From assembly GCA_037953625.1 (NCBI GenBank), contig CM075652.1, forward strand, positions 17,008,501 through 17,072,500: 64,000 bases of DNA, in the 5' to 3' direction. The translations under genes and the position numbers were made by a program. This document shows, in pieces, positions 26,020-39,500 of this stretch. Numbering within the stretch: the first letter of the stretch is position 1; every line of letters starts with the position of its first letter. Below the pieces are notes generated by a model that was not told where the DNA came from, ran no database searches, and worked only from the letters and a program-made list of their open reading frames with translations. The stretch comes from Crotalaria pallida. Taxonomy: Eukaryota > Streptophyta > Magnoliopsida > Fabales > Fabaceae.

Positions 26020-28800
26020 TACTAAGGGTAAAGTCTATGATGTCATCATAGATAGTGGAAGCTGTGAAAATGTGGTCTCCAACTATATGGTGGACAAGCT
26101 CATACTAACGACCCATACTCATCCATATCCTTACAAGTTACAATGGCTTAATAAGGGAAATGAAGTCAAGGTCTCCAAACAATGCCTTATATCATACTCG
26201 ATTGGGAAGAATTAAAAAGATGGAGTTAAGTGTGATGTTATCCTAAAGGACGCATGCAACCTCCTCTTAGGAAGCCCATGGCAAAATGACAGACAAGCAC
26301 GATATGATGGTTATGCCAATACATATTCCTTCACTAAGGATGGAGTCAGTCAAATTAATTGCACTGCCACCAAGTGAATCAAGCTATGGTGAAAAGGAAA
26401 CAACTCCATTGGTATCTTTAGTCACCAAAAATCACATCAAGATATCTAAAGATGAGGTCAACCTGGGATTCTTATTGTTGGTTGAGCAGAATTGTAGGAC
26501 AAACCTACCACCAAAGATTATTCATCTTTTGTCAAAATTCTCATGTGTTGCTCCAAAAGAGATTCCTTTGGGATTACCGCCTATGCACGACATTCAACGT
26601 GGTATAGACTTTATTCCGGGAGCTATTATTCCAAACAAGCTTGCATACCGAGTGGATACAATCAAATTAGAATTCGTCCAAAAGATGAATGGAAGACTGC
26701 CTTTAAAACTCAAGACGGGTCATATGAATGGACGATCATGCCCTTCGGGCTTTAAAATTCCCCAAGCACCTTTATGCACCTCATGAATCAGGTAATCCGT
26801 TCTTTTATTGACAAATTCGTAGCTATATACTTCGATGATATCTTGATCTATAGAAAAAGCAAAGAAGAGCATCTAGAGCATATACGGAAGGTCTTAGAGG
26901 TTCTTTAAAAACAAAAACTCGATGCCAACTTAGAAAAATGCTCTTTCCTAACCGAAGAAGTGAATTTTCTTGAGTACATTATTACTGCTAAGGGTATCAA
27001 GGGAGATCCATGCAAAGTTGAGGCAGTCCACACCTGGCCCACTCCTCACTCTGTCCATGATGTCAAAAGTTTCCATGGGTTAGCTCCTTTTTATCGCAGG
27101 TTCATCAAAAACTTCAAGACCATAACAGTGTCCCTCATTCACTGCATCAAGGGAGACAAATTTCAATGGACAGAATTAGCTCAAACTAGCTTTGATCAGC
27201 TGAAAGAGCACCTAACCAAGACCCTCATATTAGCAGTTCCTGACTTTGACAAGGTATTTGAAGTTAATTGTGATGCTTCTAACATTGGCATTGCTGCAGT
27301 GCAAAGCCAAGAAGGTCATCCAATTGTTTTCTTTAGTGAGAAGCTAAATGACGTCAAGTTTAAATATTCCATGTAGGATAAAGACTTCTATGCTATCGTA
27401 CACACACTACAACATTGGAGTCATTACCTGCTTCCTAAAGAGTTCATTCTCTATTCAGATTATGAAGCCCTCAAGTATCTCAACTCCCAGCAAAAGGTTA
27501 GCAACAAGCTAGCAACAGGCATGCATCATGGATCAAATTCTTGCAGGCTTATTCAATGTTGATCAAACACAAGGCGAGACGTCAGAACTTTATTCCAGAC
27601 GCACTTGACCATCGCCAAATTTTATTCACAACACTGCAAATGAAGGTTGTTGGCTTTGAGACTCTCTCCGAACTATACCAAGATGATCCACATTTTAATT
27701 TTTTTTGGAAGTCTACTGAAGGTCAACCTTTTTAATGATACCACTGGCACCAAGGGTTCTTGTTCAAAGAAAACGTATAATGTGTTCCACGTTGTTCCTT
27801 AAGGGAGTATATCATTTTGGAAGCCCACAATGGAGGATTTGCAGGACATTTTGGCCGAGACAAGACCGTTTCTCTCATCAAAGAGAATTTTTACTAGCCC
27901 AAACTTGAGAAGGATGTCACCCGACATATGTAACGTAGCCGAACTTGTCATTTCGCCAAATACTAAAGTCAAAACACCGGATTGTAAATGCCTATACTGG
28001 TACCAGCTGCCCCATGGGAAGATGTTAATATGGACTTTATTCTCGAATTACCAAGAACCCAAAGGCAAAAAGATGGGTATGGTAGTTGTGGATCGATTCT
28101 CGAAGATGGCACATTGTGTCCCTTGTCAGAAGACTAATGATGTTGTCCACATTGCTGACTTATACTCCCAAGAGATTGTTCGACTCCATGGGATTCCAAA
28201 AACCATCAGTTCAGATCAAGATGTCAAATTCCTAAACCACTTTTAGAGGATAATGTGGAAGAAGATGAGTACCCAGTTGCAATTCAGCAATGCCAGTCAT
28301 CCCCAAATGAATAGACAAACCGAAGCTATAAACAGAATATTAGGCAACATGTTGCAAAGTTTTGTTGGTGAGAATACTCGCCAATGGGACCTCATCATTT
28401 CCCATGCCAAGTTTGCCTACAACAATTCATCTAACCAGGATATCGGAACGTGTTCATTCGAAGTTGTATACGGTACTCAACCTCTAAGTCCTTGGGACAT
28501 GGCTCCTTGTCCTACCAAGAATCAATTCAATGTTGATGCTAATCAGAGAGCAAAAAAAAAAAGAAACTTCACGAGCAAGTCCGAGCTAGGATCGAGAACC
28601 AAAATTCAAAATATGAAGCCCGGTGAGACAAGCATCAGAAGCATCAAAGCATCAACGAAGAAAACTTAGATTCACCTCCGGAAGGAAAGATTTCTGAAGC
28701 AGCCAAATGCCAAGTTATTCCCAAGAGCTAATGGTCCATTTAAAGTCATTGAAAGGATCAATGACAACATCTACAAGATCGAACTACCAAGAACTAGAGT
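26020..28800 (+). pseudogene. Ty3/gypsy pol: protease-RT-RNase H-integrase, disrupted
   Basis: Order read across frames: retropepsin (VIIDSGSCENVV, about 26040, and LLLGSPWQ, about 26265); RT entry IPLGLPPMHDIQRGIDF (26560); RT palm DEWKTAFKTQDGSYEW (26685), FVAIYFDDILIYR with the Y-x-D-D box (26820), and AKGIKGDPCKVEAV; RNase H region FEVNCDASNIGIAAV (27260); integrase core VVVDRFSKMAHCVP (28085), SSDQD and PQMNRQTEAINR (28300), covering the D-D-E residues; then FKVIERINDNIYKIELP. Stops occur in every domain. Between PNKLAYR and SGYNQIRIRP some 70-80 residues usually present are missing, including the first catalytic RT aspartate. It cannot encode an active enzyme. Confidence 0.85.
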
Positions 28801-29466
28801 CGTCAAAAGAGCACAACATGACCGGGCCAGCCCGAATAAGCACGGCAAAATATCGGGCTTGGGCAACAATTTTGGAGCACGAATTATACTCGTACTTTTT
28901 TAGCACAGCTCGTAAAGGCACGAAACACAACCAGGCTTTTGCCGGGCTAACATGGCACAACACGTCAACCCGATTTATTTTATTTTTTTTATTTTTATTT
29001 TTAATTTGCTTGCTGAAGTTTTTGCTGAAACTGGAAAGAAAAGGATAGGATCCACTAATCCACTACACTATACAATGCTTATTTACTTATTTACTACTCC
29101 CTCCGTCCCATAAGTTATGATCTTTTGGAGATTTCACACAGATTAAGAAATGAGTAAATGATGTAAGAATTTGGTATAATTTGACTAAATTACCCCCATT
29201 TAATAAAAGGAGAGAGAATAATAATAAATGTATGAAGATTATATTGAAGAGAGATGAAGAAATGAGTGATGAAAAAGAGAATGCGATAAATAAGGGTATG
29301 TTAGAAAAAAGAAGTATAAATGAGTCTTGGATTTCTAAATGATCATGAGTTATGAGACAAAAAAATCTTCAAAAGATCATAACTTATGGTACGGAGGGAG
29401 AAATACACATATGTCATTTAATACATATAACTAGTGCTACTACCAATTATTAGATATTATCATACG

Positions 29467-29498
<32 letters not shown>

Positions 29499-29669
29499 TA
29501 AATGGTCGTCGGGTTGGCACGCAAAAGCACGAAACACGCACGATGCGGGCCTAAATACCATTTTTGTAGTACGATTTTAAGCCGTACTTTTTATGCACGA
29601 CACGATTAAAGCCCGAACCCGAACCGGGCGGACATGAGCACGGCCAGGTAACACGAATTGCCACCTCTA
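28795..29669. mobile_element. hAT-like element nested in Ty3/gypsy pol
   Basis: The ends are inverted, TAGAGTCGTCAA and (read inward) TAGAGGTGGCAATTCG, with GGGCC/GCACGA/CGGGC sub-terminal words. It splits the conserved integrase C-terminal block between KIELP and YGV...AEFNVV. The 8-bp flanks (CCAAGAAC, CCAGTCAT) no longer match, so it is old. It contains a Stowaway MITE and a (TA)n run at about 29469-29495. Confidence 0.7.
29097..29400. mobile_element. Stowaway MITE nested in hAT element
   Basis: CTCCCTCCGTCCCATAAG... at the left and ...CTTATGGTACGGAGGGAG at the right form long inverted repeats (with ATGATCTTTTG inside). Left TA target at 29095-29096; the right one is mutated to AA. Confidence 0.85.
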
Positions 29670-30036
29670 CCAGTCATACGGAGTGTAAGCTGAATTCAAC
29701 GTTGTCAATCTTTCACCTTACTTTGATAAAGAAAATAATTAGCCTCGAGTATGAGTCTTCTCCAACCCAAAGAGAATGAACTAGCAACATTGTGGCCACA
29801 CATCCAGCAAAGCACCATATATAGAACAATGAACCAACACTTCCAACTCATGCCAACCCACTCCACTTTCTTTTGTCTATGCTTTCCAACTCATTTATAT
29901 TATTTTAATTTATGCTAGTGTGTAATCTAATTGCTATAAATAGGAACCATTGTAAGCTCTCATTGATCAGTACAAGCATAAGAAATCAAGATCATTTGAG
30001 TGCCCTCTCTTTGAGGGTCTTTTCCCTTTGGATTAT

Positions 30037-31600
30037 GTGGCAAGTAGACTCTAATTGGGTCTGACGTTAACTTGAAGAATCTCTCCATGGTTTAATTCCC
30101 GAGATTAATACCTTTATGGTGTGAGGTACGTTCCTTGAGGTAAATTTTGGATAATTCTCGAAGATTATATCCGCCTCCTGAACAATGGGATAAGAATTCT
30201 AGAAATTTTGGACAACTGGCACAAAGCAAGGCGAAGAATAAGATCATTGTCACCTTAACTACCTAAACCACCTATACATAGGCAAAAGATATATTCCCTA
30301 TACAGGTGGCAGGAATGGACTTGCAAGGCAATCAAGGCAAAGGGCGCGTATCTGACCTGATTTCTTGCTATATATATATGGGTGATGTCACCCATTTCAG
30401 GTAGGTACATTCCACAGTTTAGTACAAACACACACAAATCTTTGATTCTTGCATAGGATGTAGGTATTTGGGCTACCTTATTGGCTGGTCCAGACCCTTT
30501 TGGATCCACAGCAGCCCGAAGGAGATCTCTCTCCTTTAACACCATTATTATCTAGAATCATTGTGGGGGGTTTTGCTGAAACAAGTTTTGGGAGCACGAG
30601 CTTAATGCAATGGTGTTAATGCATACCCACCAAAAATGAAAAGATAAATTTGGTAAATACTGCGATGTTCAAATTTCAAAAGCAACCAAAAATGATAAAT
30701 ATCCTCATTATAAGGCATAAAAATGTTAAGTTTCTTCCTCAAGATCCATCCTAATCCGAAATGGTACAATCAATGCATCATGGCTTGTTAATATGAAGAT
30801 TTAACAAACTGAAGATTTACATACCAATTTTTGCATTATCATCGTCTTTCTCTGAAGCACTGCCCCGTTCTGAAAATCCACGCCCTCTTATCCCTTAGCT
30901 CGTACATTCAAGAAAAGCAAAGCAAGTGAAAGTCACAAACCACAAACACAGATAATGATACCTCACCTTTTAGTCATAAATTTCAGCTCCTTCTCGGGCG
31001 GCATTTATATTTTATAAGATATAAGATATGAGCAAGTCAATCATAAACTATTTTGCTTCAAAGCTGCAGTTCGGCATCGGCATTCCACGTAAAACACGTA
31101 CAAACTTTAAAAAAAAAAAAAAACAAACACCTTAATATGTTTTTCTCTCTAAAGAGTTGCATATTGTATGTCAGAAAAGGAAAAGGACGAGAGAGACGTC
31201 ACCTTTCTCCTTTTTCTTTTTTGCTCGATGATGATTGATTGGTGAGGGTTTGAAGATTGGAAGGAGGGAGAGGACGCATAGATTTCGAATAAGTCATGGA
31301 TGTTGTGAGTTTCAGCAGCGGTGTTAGGATGTCGAGGTAAGCAAAGGCGGCGGCGGAAGTTCCGTGGCAGCGTTTGAGCACGAGCGAGGAATGGAAGACA
31401 TAGAGAGAGGATGTGTTCAGGGATCAAAGAGGTGAGGGAGAACGTTCACGGATCTGTTGTGTTTAGTTGAGATCCAAAGAGAAGGAGTTGATGATGGTGG
31501 AGCGGCTGAATAGGGAAGAGATGAGTTGAGGGCAAATGGATGTAAGGTTGAGAATGATCGTAAGGAAAAAGAGAGAAGATGAAGGGGGGTTTAAATTTAA
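30037..31600 (-). other. Possible 5' remnant of an unidentified minus-strand gene
   Basis: Two exon-like pieces with donor sites on the minus strand: about 30545-30477 (MVLKERDLLRAAVDPKGSGP, donor AAG|GTAGCC) and about 30890-30830 (RGRGFSERGSASEKDDD, donor ATTG|GTATGT). At 31100-31580 the minus strand is TC-rich with CTCAACC/TTCTC runs like a 5' UTR and a 92-codon frame. I recognise no protein family and cannot show that the pieces belong together. Confidence 0.25.
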
Positions 31601-31707
31601 TGTCAGATTAGCAATTTTGAAAGTACAGAAGGACTGTTGTGCAAAAGGTACTGAACGTAATAAGATTACATGACATCATTTTTTTTAGGTGAAAGATTAC
31701 ATGACAT

Positions 31708-32168
31708 CAGGCCCGGTCCTAACCTAATTTGGGTCCTAGGGCGAAAAAAAATTTGGGGCCCCTAATTCAAAAAATAAAATTATTAAAAGTAAATCAATTA
31801 AAAATTTAGTATATATACGAATAATCAATTAAAATAATGACAACAATCAATAATAGAATTAATTATTAAAAAATAAAATTTGAAATAATATAAAAAGTTA
31901 TTTAGTAAAGAGCTAATAAAATACCTTTTTCATGTTGGATTACAAAAGTAAAGTTGATTATTTCATGTATTTTTAAATTAAGTGAGCAAATGAAAAAAAA
32001 ACAAATTAAAATATTATGCTAAAAATCAATGATAGTTAAAAAATAAAAAGAACTTGTAATTATTAATTTTTTAAAAAAAAATAAATGTACCATTAAAAAA
32101 ATTACGGGGCCCTAAATTTTTTGGGCCGAGGGCGGCCGCCCTTGCCGCCCTCCCTCAGGGCCGACCCT
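31708..32168. mobile_element. hAT-type MITE
   Basis: Starts CAGGCCCGGTCCTAA and ends CAGGGCCGACCCT (inverted), flanked by the direct repeat ACATGACAT (31699-31707; 32169-32177). The interior is very AT-rich; the right sub-terminal part is GGGCCGAGGGCGGCC. No coding capacity. Confidence 0.75.
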
Positions 32169-32177
32169 ACATGACAT

Positions 32178-34576
32178 CATTAATTAATCCGGTTCTCATG
32201 GAAATTTTTTATATTAAACTAGCTCTTCCCCGTGCAATGCACAGGTTATTCATATTTTAATTTTTTTATATTAAATATTTTAAATTAAATTTTATTATTA
32301 TTTTTATTATAAAGTAAAGATTATTATTAAACAACAACAAAAAAATAATTATACAAAAATGTAGTAGTTCAAATCAAACCCTATATTTTTAAAAATTAAT
32401 CGAAATTATCTAGTTGATAAATTTTGTACTTACTTTTTATATGAGATATTCCTTATTTATTTTATGGATAAATTGACATTTTTATATATGATTATTAAAT
32501 TTATTATGATAAATAAATATTAAATCAGGATTAAACATAATCTTTTTATATTTATGTGATGGATGGAGTAGTTTCTTTTTTGTACAATTAGTATTTTTTT
32601 TAAATATGATTATCACATTTGTTGTTATTAATGATAATTAAATATTTTCATCTTTTTAATCAATTATCTTATATCAAGTTAATAATAAGATTGAATCCTA
32701 AAAATCTTTATCTTTTCTCAAACTAAATATTTTTATTATTTTTTATGATTATCTTTATCTTATTGGATTTTAATCTTTATTTTTTATTTTCTTTTTTTCT
32801 AACACTTCTCATCATATCTTAATATTAAAAAAAATGAAGACATATGTCAACAACAAAGATGAGCCCTTAGTTTATTTTTTAAAATAAGCCTAATCTCTGT
32901 ATACCTAAACAATAGTGGGATAACATAAGAATATGGTAGAAAAATAAAGTTTTATTGGAATTTATGTATATACTCATATTTCTACATAATAAGTAGTAAT
33001 ATCTGTCTTACCTTTATAAATATGGAGAATATAAATCTCAGTAATGGTGTGAGTGACTAAACTTAAATTTAGTTTATCAACATAATTTTTAGTTTTTTTT
33101 TTAAAATTTATTTTTAAAATTATTAATTGATGTCAGACTAATGGTCCATATCATAATAGGAAAAAAATAGAAAGATAATATTGTTAAAAAATTTGGTTTG
33201 TTATTAATAGTTTTAATTTTCTTGTTACAATAAAAAAAAAATTTACATCAAGCATAAAATCTAATCCTATTTTTATATAGGATGATTTTTATCTATTACA
33301 ATTGACAAAATATATTATAGAAGAAAAATTAAAATCCTATTATTATATAGGATGATTACATTTGGTTTGTTATTAATAATTTTAATTCTCTTGTCACAAT
33401 AAAAAACAAAAAAAAATATTTACATCAAATATAAAATCAAATCCTATTTTTATATAGGATGATTTTTATCTGTTACAATAGACAAAATATATTATAGAAA
33501 AAATTTTAGTCAATATAATAAATCATATTCTATTATTATAAATGAAGTCTTCTTAAATTAAACTTAAATCTATCACGAAAATGAAATGGTAGGATTGAGT
33601 ATATTGGCCACCGTCACACACTCACACATCATCTTCCACTATCTGCGTGATTAAAGAAACCATTGGTGCAGATAACAATAAATAATCATCTTCTTTCATA
33701 GTTTATGATAGTCACCCTGAAACAATTAATGCAATATTAGATTTTGATGCATTATATTGTCACCCGCAATTGAAGAATCAATCAGTAAAAAAAATTGGTT
33801 GAACATTATTTACTTTGCCGGGTAAGCGCACAATTGGTTACACCCAAATCAAAATTTTGAACATACTACATTTTGATCAAGGGTGCACACAAATTCTTGA
33901 ATTAAAGTAAGTATTTAGAGAGAAACTTAAGAATCAAATAATATAAATTAAAATAAGAGTGAATTATTAGAATTAAAAAAACTTAACGACCAAAAAATAC
34001 AAAAATTGAAGGCAAATATAATTGTGAGATTGTTGTTTACCTGAATATCCATCAGTTTGTGAGTCAATTCCAATTCGCTTAAATGCTAAAATATTGTTGA
34101 GAAGTCATCCAAGGCATATTGCGTACTATATATATATAATGATTTGGAAAACTGTAAAAAAAATTAAGGATAATGACTTCACATGTAGATAAGATTAAAT
34201 AAATTCGAATAAAAGTCTTATCTCTTTGGGTTTATATTTTTGAGGATAAAGATTTTTATTTAACAAACTGATTATAATGATTTCACACTGAGGATAATAA
34301 TTTCACATATAGATAATTTATTTAATTTCAAATTATAATTTTGATTAGAGATAATGTTATTCACCTACAAACGCTCTGTCGCGAGTATTCTTTAAGCGGA
34401 CAAACGTGGTGCCTCGAAAAGGGATCTTTTTATATAAGTATTGTAGATTGTAGATTAAACCAAAATTATACATTCTGATTTTTTTTATTGGATAATATTA
34501 TAAGATATTTCTTATATTTATTTTATGGATAAATTAATATTTTTTTACCATTATTATTTTTTAATATAATTATCAC

Positions 34577-34609
<33 letters not shown>

Positions 34610-35904
34610 TATTTAAATATTTTGATCTTTTTCATCGTTTATCTTATCTCATGACAAAAACGAAAAAAAAATCATAAATAAATCGAAAAACATTGTTTCT
34701 TCAAATAGGCAAAAGACTCACCAAAATTATTTCTCACCGGAATATGATCATGGTATTTCTTCTTAATCATAGAAGTCTTAGCCCTTATCTTCTTTGAATA
34801 GAGAAAAGGATCAATTATTTGCATATTCTTTCGAAAAAGAATAATCAAAGTAAGTATATGTAACAACTTACCAAAATTTAAAAAAAAAAAAAAAAAACTT
34901 GTCAAGGTCATGCTCTTGTTTGAAGTAACTTATTGATGTCATTCTTCCTGAAATTAGCATTAAGCAAAAGTCAATTAAAAGTATAACAAAATATGCATAA
35001 TCTAATAAGTAATTCATGAAACACTCAAAAATCAAAATTAAAAGCTCTAAGTAGAGGAATAAGCAAAAGCCAATTATAAGTATAACAAAATATGCATCAT
35101 CTAATAAGTAATTCATCAAACACTCAAAATTAAAATTAAGAGCTTTAAGTAGAGGAATGAGGAAAAAAATAAAAATAAAAGAAAGAATTTGGAGAAGAGA
35201 AATCTTAGAATTAGATAGAATTTTAAAAATTGAATGGGAGAGCCTATTATATATATAGTGATTTTTTTAATATTTTTTAAATATTTTTGTTGAGGATAAA
35301 GATTTGTTCAACAAATTGAGGATAATGATTTCACATATAGCTAATGATTATATAAATTTAAATAATTAATTTAATTTCAAATTGTAATTTTGGTTTAGAG
35401 ATAATGTTATTTACCTACAAACATATATATAATGATTAAATAAATTTAAATAATTTATTTAATTTTAAATTGTAATTTTGATTAGAGATAATGATTATCT
35501 ACCTACAAATTCTCTGGTGCGAGGAAAGTTTCACGGGACAAACGTGACGCCTCGATAATTTCTCTGACAAATGTGGTGTCTCGAAAAGGGATCCTTTTAT
35601 ATATAGTAGATAGATATGTTAAAATAAAGATTATAATTAAATAACAATAAAAAATAATGATAAAAAAAAGGCATAGACTCATTTCAAAAAGACATAGACT
35701 CAAATCAAATCTTACACTTAAAAAAATTAATTTAAATAAGTCTGTTGAGAATTTTGTACTTTCTTGTATAAATAAAAAATAACACTTTTCATCTAAGATC
35801 TTGTTTATTTCATGGATAAATTAATATTTTTTATATGATTATCAATTTTATTATGATTAATCAAAAATAAATCAAAATTAAATATTTTGATTTTTTGTTT
35901 AATA
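32178..35904. other. AT-rich DNA with repeated motifs, no gene
   Basis: No supportable coding sequence. A CCCCGTGCAATGCAC motif lies at about 32228-32242. The segment GACAAA(C/T)GTGGTG(C/T)CTCG followed by AAAAGGGATC occurs at 34399-34426 and 35566-35593, with a third partial copy at 35535-35560; all precede TTTATATA. These look like copies of one unclassified transposon end. A (TTA)n run lies at about 34578-34606. Confidence 0.45.
33190..33505. repeat. Tandem duplication, unit about 170 bp
   Basis: TTTGGTTTGTTATTAATA...TTTATATAGGATGATTTTTATCT...ATATATTATAGAA occurs at about 33194-33325 and again at about 33360-33500 with few differences. The TTATATAGGATGATT word also occurs a third time between the copies. 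Confidence 0.8.
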
Positions 35905-36587
35905 GTATTATGAGCAAATTTTGCATTGGTGGTGAGTGGGCGTAGCTTCACGCCTGTGGCGCGCTGGCATGCATCATGGTTCCTCAAGTTCCTGTGTGGA
36001 ATAAATTGGCGAACAAAGGTTGGGTCTCGATTGCAAGTGGCATGACAGTAGGAGACGGTGGTGTGACAATAAGTGGCGGTGGCGGTGGCGATGGCGATTG
36101 GGTGTTCCGACAATGGGAGGATGACGACGAGATGAGGAAAGAGAGAGCGAAGATGAAGACGGAAGAGTTTTTTTTCTTTTAAGTTTTTATATTACATTGA
36201 GGACAACGTAGAATTTAAGTTTGGAAAAATGCAATGCATTTTTCTTTTAGCTTAGGAGCATGTAGTTTTTTTTTTCTTCTTTTTTGCATGCATTTTTTAA
36301 TTTTGCTTATATGTATAAAAAATAAAATAAAAAAAAATCATTTTTCATGTATATTTAACTGACTCATCCTTTAGGCAATTTAACTTATATATGTTTTGGT
36401 ATGCACATGCTGTGAATATTCATTTTGATAGTGACTTGGCTTGTGAGAATCTTCTTATTTGGAATGATGGTTGCATGAATAATATCATTAATAAGCTGAT
36501 AATTAGCTAATACTTATTGTAATTCTTGCTCTTCATTGAAATAGCCACTAAATGTGAGTTTTTGAGCCTTCAAGGGTATACACATAG
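35905..36587. other. Short GC-richer segment, no recognised gene
   Basis: 35930-36170 contains GGCGGTGG-rich sequence and a 68-codon frame (plus, 35976-36182) that is not recognised; it may be a captured first-exon piece. 36183-36587 is AT-rich. Confidence 0.35.
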
Positions 36588-39500
36588 TGTAGTGTCCTTG
36601 AACACTATGTCCTTAACCCTCTAAGTCCTCAAGATTATGGTAACCAGGAGTTCAAGAGAGGATCAAATGTTAATATGTGACTTTACGGTGTTTCTGCAGT
36701 TCCAGTTGGGAAAAGCAGGGTCTCCCCAATCAACAAGTGTGTGCAGAGTGTCAACTTAGGGATGAGAGTACGTACCTGAAACCCTAGCTGTTATGAGCTA
36801 TTTATAGGGTTTGGAGGAGGCTGATATGAGCCGTATGGGCCCTGTATCAGGGTTGAGCTGAGCTAGGATTCTGTGAGATAATATCGGAGGTTTATGCTCT
36901 TAGAATCTGGATAGGATCAGCCCATGATCTCAGGTCTAGGCTGTTAGCGAGAATCTAGGAGAGAATCGCGGAGGGGATAAGAAGCTTGAATGAGTCTGAG
37001 TCTTTCCACCAGCCGACGGTATGTCTCGGTCCTAGAGTCCCGAGCCTGATGAGTGGAAGACCGTTTGTAAGGCTCGGCCCCATCAAGTCCGAGCGCCGAG
37101 CCTGGTCCTTTTGTGTGCTCGGAGCCAACGAGTCCGAGCGAGGGCCGTTTGTGCTGAGCAAACCGAGGGGAGGGCCCTTTGAAGAGTTCCTTAAGTAAGA
37201 CTTAAGTCCTTATACGGTCGGCAGACCCTACAAGCCCCCCAGCTCGTAAGACTTTATAAAGTCTGTAACGAGGTAGCATGTGTTTAGGGTTGGACCTTCT
37301 AGATGTCTTAGTTCGAATGTGTGACAGCTGTCCGAGGTGACGTTTTGGTTTCTCTAGGTACTGCGCGTTCTCTTGTAAGTTGTGCCAAATCATTGCAGTT
37401 TTTGAAATTTGAAAAAGTGTCTGTTGAAACCGCCACGTCTCATCCAGCGAGTGGTTGCATGGGTTGATGGGCTTTCGGCCCAAACCCGTATAATGGAGGG
37501 AAACTGAAAAATTTCCTTCATTAGTTCGAATCCCCTTACTACCCACACTCATTTTTCCTTTCCTTCAGAATCTTCTCGAACCAAAATCCAATTATTCCTC
37601 TTCCAGTCTCCTTCCCACCGTCTCCGTCTTCAAACCCACAACCTTCTCCCATCATCTTCTCCAGCGACCGGAAGCAGGTAACTTCCTCTACTCTTCTTAT
37701 TTCCGTTTCTGCGATTTCCTCTTTTTGTGCGATTTCTGCTTTTTGTAAAGGGGTTTTGGTTATGGGTTTTGCAGGGAGTTTAGGTTTAGGGGATTTCTGG
37801 GTTTTGGGTTTTTGTTTTGGGTAAGTTGTGTTTAGTGTTTTTTACCTTTAAACCATGAGAGGATGGAGACGTTTGAGGAGAGTTTATCGTGAACTCTGCC
37901 GGAATTTAGGAGAGGAACCTTCTAGTGACAATGATTCTTCAAGTTCTTCTGGGAATTCTGGGGATGAGTCTTCTGGGAATTCTGGGGATGAGGGAAACTC
38001 TGGTACTGACGATTCTACACACCCTTCTACTCCTCCTTCTGGCCAACGATCCACCGAGGCAAAACCGTTAGTTGTAGAATACCCATCAAATCCCACAGAT
38101 GAGAGTAAATGGTTACTAGCGTATAGGTTTGCTGAGCGTCGGGCTCAAGTCAGAACTAGTCCCCATCGTCACACCGAGGGAAAACCTTCAGGAAGTCCAC
38201 CGAGGGAGGGGGAAAAAGTTCAGGGCTCGGCCTTAACTTTAGAATAAAAACATGTGCTGTAAAAAATCCTAACGCCGAGCCTTTTCCTTTTTCCCCAAAT
38301 ATGGTGGAGCGCAGGTGTGTTACCAACCCCGAAGAATATCCTCTGCCGCCCAACCATGCGCAGTATGACGGCATTTTTGATCGGGAAGTACTAGGGACAA
38401 GACCTTCATTGTTGACAACAAATAGTCTTAACCATCTTCGGCCAATGTTAACACCTCCGAGCGCCGATGGTAATGCCTCAGACTTTGTATTGAGACCTCT
38501 GGGAATCGACGACCGAATATGCTTCCCAGTACCGGAAAATCGTCAATTCTTTTATTTCTACGAAGAAATAGCAAATAAAGTCGGTATCCGCTTGCCTTTT
38601 TCCACCTTCGAGATCGAAGTCCTCACTCATATAGGAATAGCTCCTAGCCAACTGCATCCAAGTGGTTGGGCGTTCATCTGAGCCTTCCAGCAATTCTGTG
38701 ATGTGGAGAAGTTGGTCGCAACAGTACGATCATTTTTTTGGTTATATGCCCCCCAAGTGAATAAGTTTGGTGATTCCAAGGGTCTTTGGGTGTCCCTAAA
38801 AGCTCGGAGGGGGCATGCCCTTTTTGCCAAGGTGACCGACTCTTGGAAATCTTTCAAACCTCTCTTCTTCCAATACGAGTACACTGGGGCAGGAGTATGT
38901 TGGTTCATGGAACGAGTTGAAGAAGGTGGAGTGATCAAGGTCGTGCCTCGGTTTCCACTGGGTTGGACGACTAATATTTATAACTGAGGACCATCCTTGT
39001 ATCAATTTGACTTTAAGACGGATTTGACAAAAGCCGAAAGGCGATTATGCGACCATGTTTGGGAATACCTTCAAGCACATGGTCAAATTGATACCAAACG
39101 AATCTTGTTGAAGGAAACACGAGATGAAGTGAAAGCCGAGCTGGGTACTATACTTTTTTTTTTTTTTACTGATCCCTTTTTTCTTACAGAAGCAATGGGG
39201 AAGAAAGCAACCAAGGCTAAGAAGAGCGAAGCCCGAGCAGCCAGAGTATCACAGTTGGCTGCAATCAAAGTTGCCTCTGGCTCTCCAAACATGATTCAAT
39301 CCTCTGAAGCAACCCCTTTCGTAAGTCCGACTATTATCCTCAGCACCATTCCGACTGTTAAAATCAAAGGTGTTGAGTCGGTGATCAAAGGGGATCGTAT
39401 CACCGACGCTGTAAACATCGAAGTGGAGGCCCAAACAACTCCTCAAGGTACTCCCGAGCGTCCTCTTAAAAGGTCTCGGCTAGAAAAAGGAAAAGGTCTT

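Larger units (their letters stand above)
25223..30036 (+). mobile_element. Decayed Ty3/gypsy LTR retrotransposon with nested insertions
   Basis: Direct repeats TGTGGCCACAC...TTTTCCCTTTG at about 25223-25460 and 29791-30036 are its LTRs; they differ at many positions, so the element is old. Between them, in plus orientation, are protease, reverse transcriptase, RNase H and integrase remnants (26020-28800). The last coding block (YGV, then AEFNVVNLSPYFDKEN, 29675-29740) is separated from the rest by a hAT insertion. The exact inner ends of the LTRs are uncertain. Confidence 0.8.

Noticed and set aside
30255..30545. 96-codon minus frame as a protein-coding gene
   Set aside because: It crosses a good splice donor after GPANK and lacks recognisable similarity; kept only as a weak exon candidate.
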